Source: a virus
IMG/VR virus record: IMGVR_UViG_3300020465_000067
Span: 1-29,430 of that record
Length of the DNA: 29,430 nucleotides
Strand: one strand, 5' to 3'
Notes under the pieces: model-generated
Told to the model about the DNA's origin: nothing
Database searches by the model: none
What the model saw: the letters and a program-made list of their open reading frames with translations, nothing else
Translations under genes and position numbers: made by a program
Part shown: positions 15,094 through 22,062 of the stretch, in pieces
How the letters are laid out: every line of letters begins with the position of its first letter
How positions within the stretch are numbered: the first letter of the stretch is position 1

Positions 15094-15975
15094 ATGGCAG
15101 GATACTTTTCTTATTTTCCTAACGTATATGTTGGTGAGGGTGTCGAAGATGATGAGGCATTCAAATACCGACTAGTTAAAAATATTTTTAGAAAAATTAG
15201 AGCAAGACCCGATTTAAATCAATATACAACTCTTTTTGAACAATATTCAATTAGAGTTGGAGAAACTCCTTCTACACTTGCATCAAGGTTATTTGATGAT
15301 CCTAAGTTAGATTGGGCAATCCTCTTAATTAATGACATCACTGACGTATATGAAGAATGGCCAAAGGAGCAAGACCAATTAGAAGATTATGTAGATGAAG
15401 TATATACCTCTGAAAGAAGAGATGACATTCATCATTGGGAAACTAATGAGATTCTACTTGATGATGGTACACCAGTTATCAAAGAAGGTATTGAAGTAAC
15501 TGAAGACTGGAGAACTATAATGCCAAATGGTGATGTAAAAGATGCAGAAACATCAATATATCAAGTAACTAACTATGAGTACGAATATTTTAAGAATGAA
15601 TTAAAAAGACAAATTTTACTTCCAGTTGGTAATATGCTGGAAATCATGGTTGAAGAGTTTGAGGACTTAGTTGCATATGAACCCCATATTGAACTTGATG
15701 CTGCAAATAATAAAAAGACAGTATTGAATATTACCTCTAGATTCTTAGATAACACTGGATCTGTCAGTTTTGCTAGTGCAGCTCGTTCTGTAATAAGTGG
15801 AAGTTCTGAACTTACCTATGATGATGGACCTGGTAACGTTAATACTGTAAATACATTATCATTGACTGCTGGAGTTAGTAGTGCAGTAACTACCACTTCT
15901 AGCACAAGTACAAGTAGTAGTTCTTCAAGTTCTAGCAGTAGTTCTTCTTCAAGTTCTAGCGGCGGCGGATACTAA
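15094..15975 (+). CDS. gp53: Baseplate wedge protein gp53 with Ser-rich tail
   Basis: A 293-aa protein whose first 190 residues follow the T4 gp53 pattern (FSYFPNVYV, YSIRVGETPSTLASRLFDDPKLDWAILLINDI, a late YEYFKNELKRQI helix). gp53 joins neighbouring baseplate wedges around the hub. T4 gp53 has 196 aa, so about 100 residues are extra here: a beta-rich segment and then a Thr/Ser tract (18 consecutive serines broken by none, after TTTSSTST) ending GGGY. The ATG has a GAGGGAT ribosome site. It ends 18 nt before a strong bidirectional terminator. Confidence 0.85.
   Translation: MAGYFSYFPNVYVGEGVEDDEAFKYRLVKNIFRKIRARPDLNQYTTLFEQYSIRVGETPSTLASRLFDDPKLDWAILLINDITDVYEEWPKEQDQLEDYVDEVYTSERRDDIHHWETNEILLDDGTPVIKEGIEVTEDWRTIMPNGDVKDAETSIYQVTNYEYEYFKNELKRQILLPVGNMLEIMVEEFEDLVAYEPHIELDAANNKKTVLNITSRFLDNTGSVSFASAARSVISGSSELTYDDGPGNVNTVNTLSLTAGVSSAVTTTSSTSTSSSSSSSSSSSSSSSSGGGY
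15916..15960 (+). repeat. Imperfect direct repeat encoding the gp53 poly-serine tail
   Basis: A 21-base unit (AGTAGTTCTTCAAGTTCTAGC) at 15916-15936 is followed by a 24-base version with one extra TTC/TCT step at 15937-15960. The repeat mixes TCT, TCA, AGT and AGC codons and all read as serine. Confidence 0.8.
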
Positions 15976-15993
15976 AAAAACCCTACAGACAAA

Positions 15994-16024
15994 AAAATAC
16001 CCCGATTTTTTTTCGGGGTATTTT
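15994..16024. terminator. Bidirectional intrinsic terminator between gp53 and the converging minus-strand operon
   Basis: A 12-bp perfect stem (AAAATACCCCGA / TCGGGGTATTTT) with a T-only loop of 7 nt. A runs precede and T runs follow, so it can end transcription from both sides. It sits exactly between two converging genes. Confidence 0.92.
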
Positions 16025-16048
16025 GGTAATTAAAAGTCGAATAATATA

Positions 16049-16570
16049 TCAACCTCCATCAATATCACAACCTATCACACTACCACTGACAATTCCAAGA
16101 GGGATTGCCCACCAACGTCCATCTCCTTGAGACATTGCTGCTGCAGCTCCCCCACCTAGTATTCCACCAAGGATTGCACCTTCACTACACTCATTACCAT
16201 CAGGTGATGGTTCTCTTTGCCAAATTGGTGGTGATGGTCTCGATGGTCTGCGTCTCCAGCATGGTACTTCAACAGTATCATACCATGAGTTAATATAACC
16301 TGGATTTCTTGCTGTGCCAGGAACATACTCTTCTCTATACTCTTTACGAGTACATGTACTACTAGATGAATAACCTGGTTGATAACTGTTTCTCGCTACT
16401 CTATCATTGTAAGGAGTAGAACTTGATGGTGGTCCAAGTATACTATCAAACCAATTCCAATTTCTAGAGGGAGCATCTTCATATGCTTTACGATTACTAC
16501 GATCACCAATACTCTCTGCACTAACAGGAGCAATTAGAAATGGTAGTAACAACAGAGGTAATGCTTTCAT
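16049..16570 (-). CDS. Secreted glycine-zipper protein
   Basis: A 173-aa protein with a clear Sec signal peptide (MKALPLLLLPFLIAPVSA, cut expected before ES). The mature part has a Trp/Arg/Ser/Pro-rich middle with several cysteines and a C-terminal GAILGGILGGGAAAA segment plus IPLGIVSGSVIG, a double glycine-zipper typical of small outer-membrane or periplasmic proteins. The ATG at 16570 has AAGGA upstream; a longer frame with N-terminal MYNSLF extends through the promoter and is rejected. The role is unknown; modification of the infected cell envelope is a plausible inference. Transcription probably starts at the TGCTATAAT at 16593-16601. Confidence 0.75.
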   Translation of the reverse strand: MKALPLLLLPFLIAPVSAESIGDRSNRKAYEDAPSRNWNWFDSILGPPSSSTPYNDRVARNSYQPGYSSSSTCTRKEYREEYVPGTARNPGYINSWYDTVEVPCWRRRPSRPSPPIWQREPSPDGNECSEGAILGGILGGGAAAAMSQGDGRWWAIPLGIVSGSVIGCDIDGG

Positions 16571-16592
16571 TGTAATCCTTTTTAATATGTAT

Positions 16593-16601
16593 ATTATAGC
16601 A
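16593..16601 (-). promoter_or_regulatory. Extended -10 promoter TGCTATAAT
   Basis: The minus strand has TGCTATAAT, a consensus -10 box with the TGn extension, 22 nt before the ATG of the glycine-zipper gene. No good -35 is seen. The same nonamer recurs at 23073, 28428 and 29127. Confidence 0.65.
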
Positions 16602-16613
16602 TGAAAAAGGGAG

Positions 16614-17135
16614 TTATACACCCTCCTTTGTGACAGTTTTTTGTTTGTCCCACATTTGAATAGTGCAACGAAAACCTAAAGAAACTGGAGTAACACAATG
16701 ATGTTGCAAATTATCATTAAGAACTAAAAGTTTTTTCTTAGGAAGAATTGTATGATAACCATCATCATCTTCCCAGATAAACCATCCTCCATTATTAGGA
16801 TGCCATTCCTCATTAAGATATAAAGTAGCACCAAATGTTCTATCGATAGATCCTTTGTCATTATGCCAAGCAATTGCAGACATAGGTTGCCAGATATAAT
16901 ATTTACATACTAATTGTGTATATTTTGGAAGTGATGATTTTAATTCTTGATCTAATAACTGTTGTATATTATCTGATACAGGAGTAGTCATACAACTACC
17001 AATATCTCCTTGTTTTACTCCAGGATCCCAAGTTAGACTACTTGATGCCCAACAATATATGTTAACCCTTTCATCAAGTTCCTTTAAACATTTTTGGTAC
17101 AAATCATTACTGATGGCATCTTCAATCAATATCAT
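16614..17135 (-). CDS. 2OG-Fe(II) oxygenase (prolyl 4-hydroxylase-like)
   Basis: A 173-aa protein with the classical facial triad of this superfamily: HND (H91, D93), a distal histidine in LQHHCVTPV (H145 or H146) and the 2OG-binding arginine in FRCTIQMW (R156). The strand GATLYLNEEW, then GGWFIWE, is typical of P4H-like cores. The substrate is unknown; phage members have been linked to protein or cofactor hydroxylation, but nothing here decides it. The ATG at 17135 follows a terminator hairpin directly and has no ribosome site, so either it is poorly translated or the true start is a downstream codon such as TTG at residue 3. Confidence 0.82.
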   Translation of the reverse strand: MILIEDAISNDLYQKCLKELDERVNIYCWASSSLTWDPGVKQGDIGSCMTTPVSDNIQQLLDQELKSSLPKYTQLVCKYYIWQPMSAIAWHNDKGSIDRTFGATLYLNEEWHPNNGGWFIWEDDDGYHTILPKKKLLVLNDNLQHHCVTPVSLGFRCTIQMWDKQKTVTKEGV

Positions 17136-17140
17136 AGAAT

Positions 17141-17165
17141 AAAAAGGGGGTGTTTAACCCCCTTG
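17141..17165 (-). terminator. Intrinsic terminator downstream of gp32 operon
   Basis: Minus strand: GGGGG, loop TTAAACA, CCCCC, then TTTTT. It follows the 66-aa membrane protein gene and ends the gp33-gp32 unit. Confidence 0.85.
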
Positions 17166-17175
17166 TAACAGTTTC

Positions 17176-17376
17176 CTATTTGGTTTCTAGAATTGCTTCT
17201 TTAATCACCGTCTTTAATTGTCTTAGTTTTTTCTTACCAAGACCAGCACGTGTATCAATTTGTACCTTTAACCAGTATACAAAGGCAAGTACCAATATAA
17301 ATTGAATACCTTCACCCCATGATAAATTCCATGCTTCATTAAGATCTAATGAAGCAGCACCTAATAAATTAATCAA
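17176..17376 (-). CDS. Small membrane protein read from a TTG directly after the gp32 stop
   Basis: A 66-aa protein with one membrane helix (about residues 23-37, IQFILVLAFVYWLKV) and a basic C-terminal part (KKKLRQLKTVIKEAI). No family recognised. No ATG exists; the TTG at 17376 is the codon immediately after the gp32 TAA and is in the same frame. GGGGGAAG at the end of gp32 is well placed as its ribosome site, so reinitiation is the simple reading. Readthrough of the gp32 stop would add this helix to gp32, and cannot be excluded. Confidence 0.6.
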   Translation of the reverse strand: MINLLGAASLDLNEAWNLSWGEGIQFILVLAFVYWLKVQIDTRAGLGKKKLRQLKTVIKEAILETK

Positions 17377-18300
17377 TTAATCTTCCCCCGCAAGTTTAGC
17401 AAAGTATGAAAGAGTGTCTTCGGAATCCTCAACAGGAGACGAAGCAACTGCATTCTTAAGACCAGCAAGGTCAGAATCATTGAAACCAGCAGAAGGTTTT
17501 GGTTCATACTCCTCACTATCCACACCAAGGTTAGGACGTACAGGTGCAGCACCTTTACCAAGAACTAAGTTAAGACGTTTCTGTAGATCTTCATATGACT
17601 TGAAGTTCTTCTCTGCTTCAAACTCTGCAAGAGAGTAACCCTCTTTCCAGATACCTTCTAGTTTATCATCATCGAAGTTACCTAACACTTTAGGTGCAGC
17701 GAACTCAGACTTATCATAGTTCCAGTAACCATCAACCTTGCGTATCTTCAATTTGAAGTCAGCACCCTTCCAGAAATTAAAAGGATCAATAGGACTCTCG
17801 TCTGCAAATGCAGGTTGCATTGCTTCAACAAGTTTATCAAAAATCTTCTTACCAAATTTGTATAGGAAGACACGACCCTCATTCTCAGGATGAGCAGGAT
17901 CTTGAACAACATATATGTTGCTGTAGTAGGAAAGTTTACGCTTCTGAGTACGTGCGATTTCCTTATCGCTATCACGACCACTGTTCCAAAGTTCCCTGTT
18001 CAGTTCTCCAACGGGATCATCCTTACCAAGTGTAGTAAGACTGTTCTCAATGTACCACTGTCCACCTGGACCTTTAAAAGCATGACTCCAAACCTTTGCC
18101 CAAGGCATATCTTCTCCATCAGGAGCAGGAAGGAATCGTATAACTGCGTAACCGTTACCAGACTTATCAAGTTCAGGTTTCCAGAAACGCTCATCAGCAG
18201 AAGAACCAGCAGCAGGCTGATTCAATTTCTCAATCTCTCTGGATAGTTTTGCAAAGGTATCACCCTTAGATGATGCCTTTTTAAGAGAGGCAAATGACAT
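17377..18300 (-). CDS. gp32: Single-stranded DNA-binding protein gp32
   Basis: A 307-aa homologue of T4 gp32 (301 aa), the replication and recombination SSB. Visible are the basic N-terminal B-domain (SFASLKKAS), the core start (DERFWKPELDKSGNGYAVIRFLPAP), the WAKVWSHAFKGPGGQWYIENS segment, the aromatic-rich OB region and a very acidic tail ending SYFAKLAGED, which in T4 recruits partner proteins. The ATG has GGAG eight bases upstream. The zinc-binding Cys/His set of T4 gp32 is not evident. The 68-nt leader, with a small GTTAC/GTAAC stem, could hold an operator for self-repression as in T4. Confidence 0.93.
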   Translation of the reverse strand: MSFASLKKASSKGDTFAKLSREIEKLNQPAAGSSADERFWKPELDKSGNGYAVIRFLPAPDGEDMPWAKVWSHAFKGPGGQWYIENSLTTLGKDDPVGELNRELWNSGRDSDKEIARTQKRKLSYYSNIYVVQDPAHPENEGRVFLYKFGKKIFDKLVEAMQPAFADESPIDPFNFWKGADFKLKIRKVDGYWNYDKSEFAAPKVLGNFDDDKLEGIWKEGYSLAEFEAEKNFKSYEDLQKRLNLVLGKGAAPVRPNLGVDSEEYEPKPSAGFNDSDLAGLKNAVASSPVEDSEDTLSYFAKLAGED

Positions 18301-18359
18301 TTCGTATTCTCCGTATTAAGTGTGTTGTTTTGGATTGTTACTGTGTAATCGTAACATAC

Positions 18360-18367
18360 TATTTAGG
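18360..18367 (-). promoter_or_regulatory. Late-type promoter CCTAAATA upstream of gp32
   Basis: CCTAAATA on the minus strand, 60 nt before the gp32 ATG and just after the stop of the DUF1825-like gene. Same octamer as upstream of gp26 and gp4. Confidence 0.4.
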
Positions 18368-18368
18368 T

Positions 18369-18698
18369 TTAGTCAACCCCTCGTCGTGCAGTTACTTCAA
18401 GTGTCTTGATCATAGCATCCATGCACTCTAAGAGGTCTTTATACCCAAAAGCATTGGACAGGGCATTGATCCTAGATTTCATGTCTGCTGCTTCCCTGTC
18501 CTCTGATGCAGCAAGGCATAGTCTACCATAAAAAGTCTTTTGTTTGTCAATCAAGTCTTTACAATCTTCAATATGATCTAGTCTCTCTTCTCTACTCATT
18601 GTAGAAAGTTGTGCTGTCATCGCTGCAACTTCTTGATAAGTGTTGAAGATATCTTGTAGATTGTTTTGTACTTGGTCTGAGTTGAAAAATTTACTCAT
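18369..18698 (-). CDS. DUF1825-like protein
   Basis: A 109-aa helical protein. Its N-terminus (FFNSDQVQNNLQDIFNTYQ) follows the pattern FFxSxxVQ...LFxxYQ of the cyanobacterial DUF1825 family (PF08855), a set of about 90-aa proteins of unknown function in cyanobacteria and their phages. The following segments, MSREERLDHIEDCKDLIDKQ and FYGRL, match the family spacing, although the usual ELS motif is altered to LAASED. It is placed between gp33 and gp32, so a replication or transcription role is plausible. Start ATG at 18698, 2 nt after the gp33 stop. Confidence 0.6.
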   Translation of the reverse strand: MSKFFNSDQVQNNLQDIFNTYQEVAAMTAQLSTMSREERLDHIEDCKDLIDKQKTFYGRLCLAASEDREAADMKSRINALSNAFGYKDLLECMDAMIKTLEVTARRGVD

Positions 18699-18699
18699 T

Positions 18700-18951
18700 T
18701 TACAATGGTAGAACTCCTTTGGATCTTTTCTTCATGTAATTTAAACGCTCTGCTTCATGTCGCAAGCGTTCTTTGAGGGGTTTGGACATTAGTTTTGGAA
18801 CAGTTTCAATCTCAATTTCATTCTCTTGACAGTATGTTACTACTGCTTCAATGTATGAAATAAGACCGCTGCTACGCTTCACCAATACTTCAATTTCTTG
18901 AGAGAATTTAGTGGGCGTTAAAAACTTGTCCTCAACTTCTTTATCAGGCAT
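18700..18951 (-). CDS. gp33: Late transcription coactivator gp33
   Basis: An 83-aa protein matching the cyanophage form of T4 gp33, which bridges RNA polymerase to the sliding clamp for late transcription. Diagnostic segments are TKFSQEIEVLVKRSSGLISY, IEAVVTYCQENEIEIE and LMSKPLKERLRHEAERLN. The ATG at 18951 overlaps the nuclease stop by 8 nt and has GGGGAA eight bases upstream. A 122-aa version with an N-terminus from inside the nuclease gene is rejected. T4 gp33 has 112 aa. Its presence fits the late promoters seen here. Confidence 0.85.
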   Translation of the reverse strand: MPDKEVEDKFLTPTKFSQEIEVLVKRSSGLISYIEAVVTYCQENEIEIETVPKLMSKPLKERLRHEAERLNYMKKRSKGVLPL

Positions 18952-19627
18952 TCGTTCTTCCCCTAACAAATTCTTCAATATAGGATTTGAGTAATTGTAA
19001 ATAGTCATCAAGATTGTACTTCTGAAATACTTGAACAGATCCCTCTTCAGTGGCGATAAGTGTGACAATTTTCTGCACCTCTAAACCTGAACGTTCGAGG
19101 AACATTGCTGCATACGCAGTTTCTTGAACAAAATAATGTTCAACCCAATCTTCCTTCTTTTCTTTTGTTGAAGTTTTGAAATCGATTACTGCCAACTCAC
19201 CATCAAACTCAGCGATGCAGTCTACACGACCAGCAAGACCAAGGTAATGAGAGTATAGAAAAGTCTCTAAACAATGAATGTTATTGATACGATCTAACGT
19301 AGGCTTTGCTATGTGAAACATTCTAACAGACAATGGATTATTTTCCAAGTATTTGTCTGTATCTAATTCACCGTTGAAATAATCTTCAGTAATAGAATGG
19401 AATGCTGTACCTCTTTGGGTTGCTCTGGCAGTAATTCTGTTCGCTTCCGTTTCACCAATTCTCTTTCTCCATTTTGAGAAGAAAGCAGCGTTCTTAAACG
19501 ATGTGATGGAAGTTACACTCGGATAATATTTATCCGCACCAGGAATAGGGTAGAATCTAGTACCATTACGGTCAATAGCATCAACCTCAACATGTTCTTT
19601 GAGGTCAGTATCAATAAATTTAAACAT
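18944..19627 (-). CDS. PD-(D/E)XK exonuclease (RecB/Cas4-like)
   Basis: A 227-aa nuclease with the ordered motifs of the RecB-type PD-(D/E)XK family: RGTAFHSITEDY (H77), GRVDCIAEF (D136), VIDFKTSTK (D149, K151) and QETAYAAM (Q168, Y172). It probably acts in recombination, replication or degradation of host DNA. The ATG overlaps the PhoH stop as TAATG, and its end overlaps gp33. I see no Fe-S cysteine cluster as in Cas4. Confidence 0.87.
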   Translation of the reverse strand: MFKFIDTDLKEHVEVDAIDRNGTRFYPIPGADKYYPSVTSITSFKNAAFFSKWRKRIGETEANRITARATQRGTAFHSITEDYFNGELDTDKYLENNPLSVRMFHIAKPTLDRINNIHCLETFLYSHYLGLAGRVDCIAEFDGELAVIDFKTSTKEKKEDWVEHYFVQETAYAAMFLERSGLEVQKIVTLIATEEGSVQVFQKYNLDDYLQLLKSYIEEFVRGRTNA

Positions 19628-20397
19628 TAAAAACCTAGATTATACTTAGTGACAAGATAAGATTTGACCAGTCCAGACCTCACGATGTCATCAATACCAA
19701 ACTCAACGCAAGTAAACTCACGCATTTGCTGTAGGATATTAATGAAGTTTGAGATACCAGACTTCTCATACTCTCTAGTGAGATCAGTTTGAGTGATGTC
19801 ACCACAGAACATAATCTTAGAATCTTGACCAACTCTTGTTATTATACTATCAAGTTCATGATAATTCAAGTTACTGAATTCATCAACTATAACAATAGCA
19901 TTATCGAGAGTAACACCACGAATAAAACTTGTAGACCAGAAACTTATTGTTTCTTGAGCACGAAGATTTTCATAGAGCATCTGAAAAGAATTGTCATCAG
20001 GCATCTGAAACATAAATCTAACCATATTTTTGTATGGTATTTGATATAGTGCAGACTTATCTTCATGGTCACCAGGTAAGAAACCAATCTCTCTAGTAGG
20101 TACTAGAGACCTGACAATGTATATCTTATCATAAGGTGTACTCTCGTCAAGTACTTCTTTCAAAGCAAGATACAATGTAATAAAAGTCTTACCTGTACCT
20201 GCAGCACCATGTAACAGAAGGTTCTGTCCTTCTGCATACCTTTCAAACACTAACTCCTGATTAGGAGTCAATGGATTGACAGGAACCATGTAAGATGAAT
20301 CAATAGGTTTCTTTCTCTTCATCATCTTCTTTGACATTGGTTGAAGTGGTGCAGTACCATTGCCATTACCGTTGGATTTCTTTCTTGCTCTTGGCAT
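19627..20397 (-). CDS. phoH: PhoH-like ATPase
   Basis: A 256-aa P-loop protein of the PhoH family, extremely common in marine phages. Walker A is GAAGTGKT (residues 64-71), Walker B is VIVDEFSN (169-176), followed by the sensor-like MFCGDITQTD. The first 30 residues are basic and low in complexity. The biochemical role in phage is unsettled; RNA helicase or ribonuclease-linked activities have been proposed for bacterial PhoH. Start ATG overlaps the upstream stop as TAATG. Confidence 0.93.
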   Translation of the reverse strand: MPRARKKSNGNGNGTAPLQPMSKKMMKRKKPIDSSYMVPVNPLTPNQELVFERYAEGQNLLLHGAAGTGKTFITLYLALKEVLDESTPYDKIYIVRSLVPTREIGFLPGDHEDKSALYQIPYKNMVRFMFQMPDDNSFQMLYENLRAQETISFWSTSFIRGVTLDNAIVIVDEFSNLNYHELDSIITRVGQDSKIMFCGDITQTDLTREYEKSGISNFINILQQMREFTCVEFGIDDIVRSGLVKSYLVTKYNLGF

Positions 20398-20627
20398 TAT
20401 GTAAAACGACTCAAGTTTGATCGAGGGTGTGCTGCTTGGACTTTGGACATGACTTCTTTGAAACCATCATCAGCTTTAGGTTTGCCATACATATGACCAC
20501 CTATACCTGCATTCCAATCTTTATCCCAATCGGGATTGTCTTTACGCCACTGATCGTAATTACTCATTGACATAGAGAGTTCTTTTTTCTCTCCAGTATT
20601 TTTATTTAGAACAGGGTAGGTGGGCAT
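20397..20627 (-). CDS. FmdB-like small protein without zinc cysteines
   Basis: A 76-aa protein beginning MPTYPVLNKNTGEKKEL and ending GFKEVMSKVQAAHPRS, a pattern I associate with small cyanophage proteins related to the FmdB zinc ribbon, which starts MPxYxY. No cysteine is present, so it cannot bind zinc as FmdB does. The ATG has an AAGGAGG ribosome site, the strongest seen in this window. Coupled to phoH by TAATG. Function unknown. Confidence 0.7.
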   Translation of the reverse strand: MPTYPVLNKNTGEKKELSMSMSNYDQWRKDNPDWDKDWNAGIGGHMYGKPKADDGFKEVMSKVQAAHPRSNLSRFT

Positions 20628-20771
20628 TCAAGTTTCCTCCTTTTGTTGTTTTTGTTCTTGTTTAATACGCCATCTAAATTGTTTGGCATATTTAACTTCC
20701 TCCTCAGTATACCAGTCTGGGTGTTTTTTTGCAAGTTTTATAATCTTTTTCGCTGCTTTTTTATCCTTCAA
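20628..20771 (-). CDS. Very small basic protein (47 aa, TTG start)
   Basis: A frame of 47 codons reading KKAAKKIIKLAKKHPDWYTEE, then VKYAKQFRWRIKQEQ. It ends with TGA right before the next ATG, and that gene's AAGGAGG ribosome site lies inside its last codons. The only possible start after an in-frame TAG is TTG at 20771 (or ATT/TTA nearby). A CTAAATA promoter core lies 29 nt upstream. Amphipathic, Lys-rich and possibly nucleic-acid binding; no family recognised. Confidence 0.6.
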   Translation of the reverse strand: MKDKKAAKKIIKLAKKHPDWYTEEEVKYAKQFRWRIKQEQKQQKEET

Positions 20772-20799
20772 AATTAACTAGGCATTTGTACTAATCAAC

Positions 20800-20807
20800 T
20801 ATTTAGA
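20800..20807 (-). promoter_or_regulatory. Late-type promoter TCTAAATA
   Basis: TCTAAATA on the minus strand between thyX and the 47-aa gene, 29 nt before its TTG. It shares the TAAATA core with the other late sites. Confidence 0.4.
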
Positions 20808-21518
20808 TCACTCAATCCTCAAACATGGTTGTACATCTTCCCAATCAGTATAGCGACAAGGACATTCATCCTCTTCCTCAGGACACCATCCAAGTGCCTC
20901 AGAGATCACTGGGAACTGACAGGTGAAATGATCCTTAACAAGGAGTGCAATGTCTTGGTGCTCCTTCTGGGTGCCATTGGAAGAACGTAATTCGATATAA
21001 TGAATCCAGTTGCGAAGATTGCCAGTCATATACATTTTTGTTGGTACTGCAAGAGGCAATACATTCCTTGCACATTCTTTTGCAATACCTGAAGCAAGCA
21101 TTTCTTTGTAGAGATTCATCCCATCTACAAAATGTCTTTGCATTTTTAATTCGTAGTCCTGTCTGACAAATGGATCTATATCATCAATGCTATTCTGTCT
21201 ATTCTTATCATCTTGACGACGTAGTTGTGGCAAAGGAATGCTATCTCCAAGTAGAGAAGAGTCAGCATATCTCTGTGAAAATTCTTGAAATGTAAACGAC
21301 CTATGCCTCAGCACTTGAGCAGCGATAGCACGAGTAGTATGAATCTCCACAGTCATTGATGCTTGCTCAAAGACAGACCAATGACCATGCTTAATACAAT
21401 ACTTTAATAACCCTGCTACTTTAGGGTTTTCCTGATTGTTAGGATTACTCACACGAGCAATGTATCCAATGGTCTTCTCTGCATCAGGAGTAACAGAGAT
21501 TAAACATACTTTAGTCAT
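20808..21518 (-). CDS. thyX: Flavin-dependent thymidylate synthase ThyX
   Basis: A 236-aa enzyme that makes dTMP from dUMP using FAD, NADPH and methylene-tetrahydrofolate. The ThyX signature RHRx2[ST]x4SxR is present (R71-H72-R73, T76, S81, R83), preceded by HGHWSVFEQASMTVEI and followed later by GNLRNWIHYIELR. The protein ends with a Cys-rich stretch (CPEEEDECPC). The ATG at 21518 overlaps the upstream stop as ATGA; a longer N-terminus from inside the upstream gene is rejected. It supplies nucleotides for phage DNA synthesis along with glutaredoxin. Confidence 0.95.
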   Translation of the reverse strand: MTKVCLISVTPDAEKTIGYIARVSNPNNQENPKVAGLLKYCIKHGHWSVFEQASMTVEIHTTRAIAAQVLRHRSFTFQEFSQRYADSSLLGDSIPLPQLRRQDDKNRQNSIDDIDPFVRQDYELKMQRHFVDGMNLYKEMLASGIAKECARNVLPLAVPTKMYMTGNLRNWIHYIELRSSNGTQKEHQDIALLVKDHFTCQFPVISEALGWCPEEEDECPCRYTDWEDVQPCLRIE

Positions 21519-21790
21519 GAATTTCTTAATAATATACGAAAGACTACATACAATCCCATTGCAGACCAGTATCCTAGAGTTGCTAACCCAAAGAGACCTG
21601 GTATACAAGCATTCCATACTAGCATAAGAGCTAAAGGTGATAGAAATAAGTTCCCAATTGCATTGACAACTTCCCTACCCTTCTCTTCATTCCTTTCTTT
21701 TTCTGCCTTCTTATCTAGTTCTTCCTGTTTTATTTCTTCGTCTTCTTTTTTCTGTTGTTCTAAGGCACGTTTGTCAAAGTATATTGTCAC
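21515..21790 (-). CDS. Small membrane protein with charged N-terminal coiled coil
   Basis: A 91-aa protein: about 45 residues of Lys/Glu-rich helix (QQKKEDEEIKQEELDKKAEK) followed by two hydrophobic segments (LFLSPLALMLVW and GLFGLATLGYWSAMGLYVVF). The GTG at 21790 overlaps the upstream TGA as GTGA and has AGGA close by. An ATG at 21838 would cause a 52-nt overlap with no ribosome site. No family recognised. Position next to thyX is the only context. Confidence 0.65.
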   Translation of the reverse strand: MTIYFDKRALEQQKKEDEEIKQEELDKKAEKERNEEKGREVVNAIGNLFLSPLALMLVWNACIPGLFGLATLGYWSAMGLYVVFRILLRNS

Positions 21791-22062
21791 TTTTTCCTGC
21801 CTTTCTTTGGAGGTTTTGGTTTGGTTGGATCGTTCCATAATTTAGGATTAATTCTGCCCTCTGATTGTGTAAATTTTACAAAGTTCTTTTTATAAAGATC
21901 ATAATAATAATCAAAAAGTTCTACTGCTTTAGTTGCAATAGCAATATCATATGCAGGTTGATCATCTACCTTATACTCAACCAGATAGGCAGTATATGGT
22001 AGTGATTTATCCAATGCATCATCGACATTACATTTCTCTTTTAAAATTTTTACACCTGTCAA
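21787..22062 (-). CDS. Small hypothetical protein (91 aa, TTG start)
   Basis: A 91-aa protein with an aromatic central stretch (FDYYYDLYKKNFVKF) and a basic, Pro/Lys-rich end (DPTKPKPPKKGRKK). No ATG is available; the TTG at 22062 overlaps the upstream TGA as TTGA and has GGAGG six bases upstream. No family recognised. Confidence 0.65.
   Translation of the reverse strand: MTGVKILKEKCNVDDALDKSLPYTAYLVEYKVDDQPAYDIAIATKAVELFDYYYDLYKKNFVKFTQSEGRINPKLWNDPTKPKPPKKGRKK

Noticed and set aside
17130-17165. A third terminator-loop promoter upstream of the oxygenase at 17135
   Set aside because: The loop TTAAACA and TATGAT resemble promoter boxes, but spacing is 15 nt and the -10 would cover the start codon.
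18952-19068. Longer N-terminus for gp33
   Set aside because: It would overlap the nuclease gene by 125 nt; the internal ATG at 18951 has a ribosome site and gp33 motifs begin after it.
21519-21617. Extended N-terminus of ThyX
   Set aside because: The ATG at 21518 forms ATGA with the upstream stop and the ThyX family starts there.
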